DNA of 10,743 bases from Spirochaetota bacterium (GTDB taxonomy: Bacteria; Spirochaetota; UBA4802; JAFGJZ01), in assembly GCA_023396665.1 (NCBI GenBank), contig JAEWVL010000080.1:1-10743 (forward strand). Reading direction: 5' to 3'. Made by a program: the position numbers and the translations under genes. A model generated the notes under the pieces. It did not search any database. It worked only from the letters and a program-made list of their open reading frames with translations, and was not told the DNA's origin. This document shows positions 5,564-10,743 of this stretch, piece after piece (within the stretch, counting starts at the first letter, position 1; each line of letters starts with the position of its first letter).

Positions 5564-8500
5564 ATGAATACCGCAATGAAGAAACTATTGGTAATTTCCG
5601 TTATGGCCATTACCCTGTTCGCAGCCTGCAGCGGCGGCGGATCAAAAGGAAGCCCCGCTGATGACGGCAAGCCGCAATCACCGGATACCCAGGCACCATC
5701 GATCAGTTCGGTGAAAACACTGAGCAGCTCGAGTGTTCTTGTCACCTTTGACGAAGAGATCGACGCGGACAGCGCGACACGATCACAGAATTTCTCACTC
5801 TCTTCGACGAATGGAGCCCAGACGGTAAAGGTGAGTGTTGCCAAAAACGAGGTCACCATCACCTCAAGTCCCGTATTCAAGGCGGGTATCAACTATACAC
5901 TTACAGTAAAAGATATTGAAGACCTCTACGGCAACAAGATGGCGGCCATTACGAAGACTTTCTCTTACAGCGGTTCGGGCGGAGCACCGGCTATAGACCC
6001 CCGTACGCAGCCCGACGCCGATTTTGACGGCGACGGCATCGCGAATAAAGACGACGATGACGATGACGGTGACGGCCTCTCCGATAATGACGAAGAAAAA
6101 TACGGAACCGACCCCTTCGATGCAGACAGCGACAACGACGGCGTTTCAGACGGCAACGAAGTGCAGCACGGCACCGACCCCCTCGATCCGGAAAGCCACG
6201 GAACAGATGCTGACGGCGACGGTCTTTTCACCGGTCCGGACGACGATTTTGACGGCGACGGCATAATCAACAGCGAAGACCCCGACGATGACAATGACGG
6301 TCTTTCCGATGCGGTGGAAGATTCTCTCGGAACAAACCCCTATGACGCAGACACCGACGATGACGGTTTGTCGGACGGCACCGAAGTTCAGAACGGATCG
6401 GATCCCCTCGACGGCGACTCGCACAGCGTCGACGCAAACGACGACGGCGATTTCAACGATCCCGAAGACGATTTCGACGGTGACGGTATCGCAAATGACG
6501 AAGATACCGACGACGACAATGACGGCATACTCGACACTGAAGACGAAGATCCCTACAACGCCGACACCAATAACAACGGCATTCCCGACGGCATAGACCC
6601 CGCGATCGACACTGACGGCGACGGCACCGGCAACGATCAGGAAGATTTCGACGGCGACGGTATCACGAACGAAGAGGAACATGTTATCGGCACCGACCCC
6701 AACGATACGGACACTGACGGCGACGGCATTGACGACAACCTTGATCCGACACCGACCGGCGGCGAAACCGTGATTCAGCTCTCCGATCTTCCCGATACGC
6801 TTACCCGCAATACGGGTGCGCTTATAACTGTGAGCGGTGACAACGTTGTCGCGTACAAATATGTGATCAACAGTGATGATTTTGACACTGCGCCAAGCGC
6901 GAGCCCCACTGCTAAAATATCGCTCTCATCTCTCAATGACGGCACTCAGACGCTGCGTGTCATCGCGAAAAAACTCGACGGCACCTGGCAAAGCCCGATA
7001 GAAGCCGTCAGCCACAGCTGGACCGTTGACACGATAGCGCCGGTGATCACTCTTACAAACACCCCCGGCTCCGTTTCAAGCAGTAACAGTGTCACCTTCG
7101 GCATAAACGGCGACGCGCAGCAGTTCAAGTACCGTCTTGACGGCCACGAACACAACGGCAGCGGTACGACGATCGAACTCAGTTCACTTTCGAACGGCAT
7201 GCACAGCATCTCGGTAATCGCAAGCGATGCCGCAGGCAACTGGAGTGAATACGGCGTCGAATCGGCAAGCTATGAATGGAAAGTGCTCAGCGGTGTTCCT
7301 GTAGCCGAAATCGGCGGTCTGCCCAACGGCCCGACGAATGCAATCGAGATAAACGGAACCGTTTCCTCGGCATCGGAAGGTGTTGTCAGCTACAAATACG
7401 CCCTTGACGGCGCATGGTCCGCAGAAATTCCTATCGGCAGCGGCAACATAACACTTGAAGCGCTTGCCGAAGGCGAACATACCGTCAGCGCAATCGTGAA
7501 AAACGAAGCCGGCACCTGGCAGCAGGAACCGACAGAAGCTACCTTTACCATAGACAAAACCGCTCCTTCAGTTTCGTTTGATCAGATTCCCACATCGCCT
7601 TCGTCACAGACGAAGCCGGTAATACGGGTCAACAGCAGCGCTGATGCGATTTCGTACCGTTACAGTATCGATGGTGCAGCATACTCAAGTTCAATCGCGA
7701 TCAACGACGCTGTGCCCTTCAGCCAGAATCTTCTTGAGGGCAGCCACAGCATCAAGGTCATCGCAAAAGACCTTGCGGGCAATGAAACAGCAGTCGCCAA
7801 CGCGGCCACCCACAGCTGGACAGTGGACATCACCCCCCCGGAAGCTTTGTTTGTCGCAGCAACACTTCCGTCGCTGATCGGCAATCAGAACTCAATCGCG
7901 ATTAAGGCGCAGGGTCAGGATGTTGTCGCAGTTCGCTACAAACTTGACGATCAGGACTGGTCGGCACAGGCGCTGGATGTATCCTCCGCTTTCAGCGTTT
8001 CAGCGCTCAACGACAGTGAGCACAGCATTCAGGTTCTCGGTATCGATGCGGCCGGAAACGAACAGTCGCAGAACATCGCCAGCTACACCTTTACCGTTGA
8101 CACCATTGCGCCCGTTGTTTCCCTTATGTCGGCGCCGCCAGCCTATACTTCATCAAGTCAATTGACTTCGTCGGTCAGTTCGTTTGACGCAGTCTATTAT
8201 GAATACAAACTCGATGGCGGTGCATGGGTCAAAACACCCATTGCAGACGAGTTTACTCTTGGTAATCTTTCAGAAAGCGCGCACACGCTCTACCTGAGAG
8301 GAATTGACGCTGCGGGAAATGTTCACCCGACACCTCTTGCATATGAATTCACCGTTGACAAGAGCGCACCGACCGCGGTGCTCGCGGAATATCCACTGAC
8401 ACCGGCAAACAGCAGCTCTGCGATCTTTAAGCTTGAAACAGGCGACATCGAGGCCTATCGCTACTCTCTCGACGCTGAAGCATACAGCGACGAGTTCAGC

Positions 8501-10414
8501 GCTTCAACTGCGATTAACCTCAGCGCATTTTCAAACCAGACGCACACTATCAGGGTTATTGCGCGTGATATGGCCGGCAACTGGCAAAGCGTCGACTCAG
8601 CAACTACGTACAGCTGGGTTGTTGATACCATTGCTCCGCAGGTATCGCTCAGCGGTCTGCCCGCAGCATATACCAATGACACAGCAATAACGGTCATCGT
8701 TGGCGGCGCGGATGTTTCTTTCTATAAATTCAGCCTTGACGGCAGCACCAGCGGCAACATCGATGTCTCCACTCCGATAAGCATCGGTACGCCTTCAGAA
8801 GGACAGCATACTCTGAAGGTCTGGGGACGTGACCTTGCCGGCAACTGGCAGGAAACACCCGAGACCTTTACCTTTACCGCAGACAGAACAGCTCCATCGT
8901 CCGCTCAGGTAAGCGATGCAGGCTCTTACAGCGCTTCGAACACTCTCGAATTCACATGGTCGGCGCCCTCTGATGCGACGAACGCATTCATTCAGGTCGC
9001 CACTACAGCGAATTTTGCCGAAAGCTCGATTGTCGACGGTCTGGACGGCAATAATGACCGCGGTTCGAACACGACTTATTCATACCCGGCGAATCCCGAT
9101 GCCGGCACCACCTATTATGCTCGCGTTCGCTTTCAGGATGCCGCCGGAAACATGAGCGGCTGGGGAACGGGCAGTGACGGCATCACCCTCGCCGGTTCAG
9201 TTACCGCCGAGATCAGAAACACCAGCGGCGCGCTTGTTTCCGGCGCCACTGTAACGCTGAAAAACACCGGCGGTACAGACATACAGACACTCAGTACAGG
9301 TTCTGACGGCAAGATACAGTTCACAAATATCACCGTCGAAAAAGACAACTATGCACTCGAAGTAAGTCATGGAGATTATCTGAGTGCAACCACCGGCACC
9401 TTCTCGGTATCGACGGGAATCGTTTCGGATCGCGGTATCATCAGCCTTGTACCGCAAAACGCTTCTAACGGCATGTTCACCGGTACCGTTGTCAGCGCGA
9501 ATGACGGAAAGGGAATTTCCGGAGTAAAAGTGGACATACGGGACTGGCAGGACAACATCGTAAACACTGTCTATTCGGGCAGCACCGGAACGTTTACGAG
9601 TGCGACACTTGTTCCCGGCACCTACAGGGTGGAAATTTCGAAAACAGCTTATTACGGTATCGTTCTGGACAACAAAACGATCAATGGAAACTCTGCACTG
9701 GATCGGCTCGCAATCTGCGAACAGTTGCAGCCCTATCAGGTGCGCGTCGTTGTACAGTGGGGTTCGTCACCCGAGGATCTCGACCTTCACATGGTTGGAC
9801 CGACCGCCAAACTGGCTTCAGGCATATTTCACATCTGGTGGGCTAATGAACCTGGTAACTGGAGATCACCATCGTACCTGAGAAAGACCTATAATGAGGC
9901 AACAGGTGAGTATCTGGAAGACTCCGATGCAAGCGGAACCCGTTCTACCGCAAGTCTGGTTCAGGACGACACCGACAAATACGGACCTGAGGCAATAAAC
10001 ATCTTCAACGGCTACAAGAACGGCATCTACACCTACACCGTTCATAACTGGAGCGGCGGAGATTGGAACGGTGCGGCCATCACAGCCCGTATCTATGACA
10101 CCGAGGGTGAAATGACTGTACTGCCCTTCCCAAGTGTTTCGACCGATGACTTGTACTGGAAGATGTTTAAAATCGACATTCAGGGACCGAACAGAAGCGA
10201 CAAGACGCTGATGATCGAGAACAGCTTCGGAACGCTGGATCATGATGATGATGAGTCCATGAACTGGCAGCCCGGCAGCGGCGGCATAACCGGTTTCATT
10301 TCCCGTTATGCAGGCGGTACCTGGCCCTTTGCGCTTGGCGCTCTCGCCCTGCTCTCAGCCCTGTTTGCCGGTCTCTACATGTACAGCAAAAGGCGTTACG
10401 CCGATAAAAACTGA
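5564..10414 (+). CDS. Giant modular surface-type lipoprotein (Ig-like/TSP3/YfaP)
   Basis: This 1616-aa protein has a lipoprotein signal peptide (MNTAMKKLLVISV..., lipobox LFAAC, Cys22). Then come a Gly/Ser linker; an Ig-like domain resembling Big_5 (45-136, DTQAPSISSV...VLVTFDEEID); an Asp-rich thrombospondin type 3 block (about 151-397) whose DxDxDG motifs should bind calcium; eight Ig-like repeats of about 89 residues (403-1111) with the pattern Y+Y.LDG..W...L..LS.G.HTI.VIA.D.AGN.......WTVDTIAP; a FnIII-like domain (1112-1211); two carboxypeptidase-regulatory-like domains (about 1212-1300 and 1304-1385); and a YfaP/DUF2135 domain (about 1391-1560; motifs WGSSPEDLDLHMVGP, DDTDKYGPE, GIYTYTVHNWSGG). 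It ends in a membrane helix (about 1587-1607) followed by KRR. The architecture suggests an envelope or surface stalk or adhesin; no enzyme motif or ligand is evident. It appears monocistronic. Confidence 0.9.
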   Translation: MNTAMKKLLVISVMAITLFAACSGGGSKGSPADDGKPQSPDTQAPSISSVKTLSSSSVLVTFDEEIDADSATRSQNFSLSSTNGAQTVKVSVAKNEVTITSSPVFKAGINYTLTVKDIEDLYGNKMAAITKTFSYSGSGGAPAIDPRTQPDADFDGDGIANKDDDDDDGDGLSDNDEEKYGTDPFDADSDNDGVSDGNEVQHGTDPLDPESHGTDADGDGLFTGPDDDFDGDGIINSEDPDDDNDGLSDAVEDSLGTNPYDADTDDDGLSDGTEVQNGSDPLDGDSHSVDANDDGDFNDPEDDFDGDGIANDEDTDDDNDGILDTEDEDPYNADTNNNGIPDGIDPAIDTDGDGTGNDQEDFDGDGITNEEEHVIGTDPNDTDTDGDGIDDNLDPTPTGGETVIQLSDLPDTLTRNTGALITVSGDNVVAYKYVINSDDFDTAPSASPTAKISLSSLNDGTQTLRVIAKKLDGTWQSPIEAVSHSWTVDTIAPVITLTNTPGSVSSSNSVTFGINGDAQQFKYRLDGHEHNGSGTTIELSSLSNGMHSISVIASDAAGNWSEYGVESASYEWKVLSGVPVAEIGGLPNGPTNAIEINGTVSSASEGVVSYKYALDGAWSAEIPIGSGNITLEALAEGEHTVSAIVKNEAGTWQQEPTEATFTIDKTAPSVSFDQIPTSPSSQTKPVIRVNSSADAISYRYSIDGAAYSSSIAINDAVPFSQNLLEGSHSIKVIAKDLAGNETAVANAATHSWTVDITPPEALFVAATLPSLIGNQNSIAIKAQGQDVVAVRYKLDDQDWSAQALDVSSAFSVSALNDSEHSIQVLGIDAAGNEQSQNIASYTFTVDTIAPVVSLMSAPPAYTSSSQLTSSVSSFDAVYYEYKLDGGAWVKTPIADEFTLGNLSESAHTLYLRGIDAAGNVHPTPLAYEFTVDKSAPTAVLAEYPLTPANSSSAIFKLETGDIEAYRYSLDAEAYSDEFSASTAINLSAFSNQTHTIRVIARDMAGNWQSVDSATTYSWVVDTIAPQVSLSGLPAAYTNDTAITVIVGGADVSFYKFSLDGSTSGNIDVSTPISIGTPSEGQHTLKVWGRDLAGNWQETPETFTFTADRTAPSSAQVSDAGSYSASNTLEFTWSAPSDATNAFIQVATTANFAESSIVDGLDGNNDRGSNTTYSYPANPDAGTTYYARVRFQDAAGNMSGWGTGSDGITLAGSVTAEIRNTSGALVSGATVTLKNTGGTDIQTLSTGSDGKIQFTNITVEKDNYALEVSHGDYLSATTGTFSVSTGIVSDRGIISLVPQNASNGMFTGTVVSANDGKGISGVKVDIRDWQDNIVNTVYSGSTGTFTSATLVPGTYRVEISKTAYYGIVLDNKTINGNSALDRLAICEQLQPYQVRVVVQWGSSPEDLDLHMVGPTAKLASGIFHIWWANEPGNWRSPSYLRKTYNEATGEYLEDSDASGTRSTASLVQDDTDKYGPEAINIFNGYKNGIYTYTVHNWSGGDWNGAAITARIYDTEGEMTVLPFPSVSTDDLYWKMFKIDIQGPNRSDKTLMIENSFGTLDHDDDESMNWQPGSGGITGFISRYAGGTWPFALGALALLSALFAGLYMYSKRRYADKN
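6014..6757 (+). repeat. Thrombospondin type 3 block with 75-residue tandem units
   Basis: Within the giant lipoprotein gene, the segment DFDGDGI recurs at codons starting 6020, 6245, 6470 and 6644. The first two intervals are exactly 225 bp, so two full 75-residue units stand in tandem (about 60% identical by eye), followed by a shortened 58-residue unit and a partial one. Each unit holds several DxDxDG calcium-binding motifs and GTDP-type turns. GACGGCGACGGC-like DNA recurs in the same frame. Confidence 0.85.
6770..8896 (+). repeat. Eight tandem Ig-like repeats in the giant lipoprotein
   Basis: Eight units of about 89 codons each carry a hydrophobic first strand, an aromatic YKY/YRY strand with LDG, a G/S-x-HTI strand, a D.AGN turn and usually a closing VDTIAP or close variant. 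Divergence between units is high at the DNA level, so they are old duplications rather than recent slippage. Unit 2 ends in LSGVP instead of the usual VDTIAP. Confidence 0.85.
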
Positions 10415-10432
10415 CAACAATCTCCTTTATTT

Positions 10433-10458
10433 AAAACCCGCGAAAGCGGGTTTTTTTT
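10433..10458 (+). terminator. Rho-independent terminator after the giant lipoprotein
   Basis: AAAACCCGC (10433-10441) pairs with GCGGGTTTT around a GAAA tetraloop, followed by further T residues (eight T in all). It starts 18 nt after the TGA stop. Confidence 0.95.
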
Positions 10459-10513
10459 ATTGTGGATTTTTCAATGCGGCTGCGCCATGCTTGTACAAGA
10501 GGGTTTGCGAGAT

Positions 10514-10743
10514 ATGATCATCCGGCATGTATTATTTGCTTTTTTTCCGCTGCTCATCAGCTATTTCATATTCAGACGCTATTCCATTTTTTATCCCGAA
10601 AAATCAAAACAGGCGCAGTCGCTGATCGCCGGCATGCTGGCGGCGCTTCTTGTGATCGTCGCCTCCCCCCTGCTCAACAGACTGCTGCCGCTCAACGCTC
10701 CGTTGAGCGACGCCTTTTTACGCGCCGCTCTCAGTGAAAAAAT
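10514..10743 (+). CDS. Multi-pass membrane protein, possibly PrsW-like (N-terminal part)
   Basis: The frame is open from the ATG at 10514 to the right edge (76 codons seen), with AAGAGGG about 10 nt upstream as ribosome site. The visible product has a first hydrophobic helix (HVLFAFFPLLISYFIF), a basic loop with FRRYSIFYPEKSKQ, a second helix (LIAGMLAALLVIVASPLL) and then LSDAFLRAALSEK. The order of helix, R/Y-rich loop with 'YPE', helix, and then an A/L segment ending in Glu resembles the start of PrsW-type glutamic intramembrane proteases, whose first motif is EExxK. The diagnostic residues lie beyond the edge, so this is only a suggestion. It could equally be an unrelated integral membrane protein. 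The preceding terminator implies separate transcription. Confidence 0.6.
   Translation, partial: MIIRHVLFAFFPLLISYFIFRRYSIFYPEKSKQAQSLIAGMLAALLVIVASPLLNRLLPLNAPLSDAFLRAALSEK

Noticed and set aside
6146..6682. 178-codon minus-strand frame rich in Val and Ile
   Set aside because: It is a shadow of the Asp-rich thrombospondin type 3 repeats: GAC/GAT codons read backwards give Val and Ile codons.
10462..10737. 91-codon plus-strand frame at the right edge
   Set aside because: It is a different frame from the hydrophobic membrane protein starting at 10514, which has a ribosome site and coherent membrane helices; the 91-codon product is Arg/His/Cys-rich and unstructured.

Overview
The window looks like a stretch of a spirochaete-type chromosome, possibly from the Leptospirales. 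This is inferred from gene content and could not be checked by alignment. It carries two large surface-type lipoproteins with loose lipoboxes (LTAC and LFAAC, the latter with Phe at -3, which spirochaetes tolerate), a DUF3015-like exported protein, an exported TPR protein, and roughly balanced GC. Nearly every gene appears to be a separate transcription unit. Five protein genes plus one membrane-protein fragment are supported. No tRNA, rRNA, CRISPR array, insertion sequence or integrase was seen.

Layout: (1) 1-1128, minus strand: exported TPR-repeat protein, running off the left edge. (2) 1129-1729: about 600 bp without a credible gene, ending in a good promoter. (3) 1730-3283, plus strand: 517-aa lipoprotein with a split carboxypeptidase-regulatory-like domain and an internal change of codon use, closed by a strong terminator. 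(4) 3346-3612: noncoding, with an imperfect inverted repeat and a terminator serving the gene on the other strand. (5) 3613-4044, minus: DUF3015-like exported protein. (6) 4258-4854, minus: thymidine kinase (tdk), with Ala in place of the usual Gly before the P-loop Lys. (7) 4855-5563: about 700 bp noncoding, crowded with hairpins (perfect 12-bp and 14-bp stems among them) and ending in a rho-independent terminator that has no visible plus-strand gene before it. (8) 5564-10414, plus: 1616-aa modular lipoprotein made of an Ig-like domain, thrombospondin type 3 calcium-binding repeats, eight Ig-like repeats, a FnIII-like domain, two carboxypeptidase-regulatory-like domains, a YfaP/DUF2135 domain and a C-terminal membrane helix followed by KRR. 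(9) 10514 to the right edge, plus: start of a multi-pass membrane protein that may be PrsW-like.

The two lipoproteins share a fold (the regulatory-like beta-sandwich) and both look like envelope or surface proteins. Thymidine kinase is nucleotide-salvage housekeeping with no evident tie to its neighbours. The least ordinary items are the doubly anchored giant lipoprotein, the hairpin-rich segment 4955-5443 that could encode a small RNA, and the codon-use patch inside the first lipoprotein.
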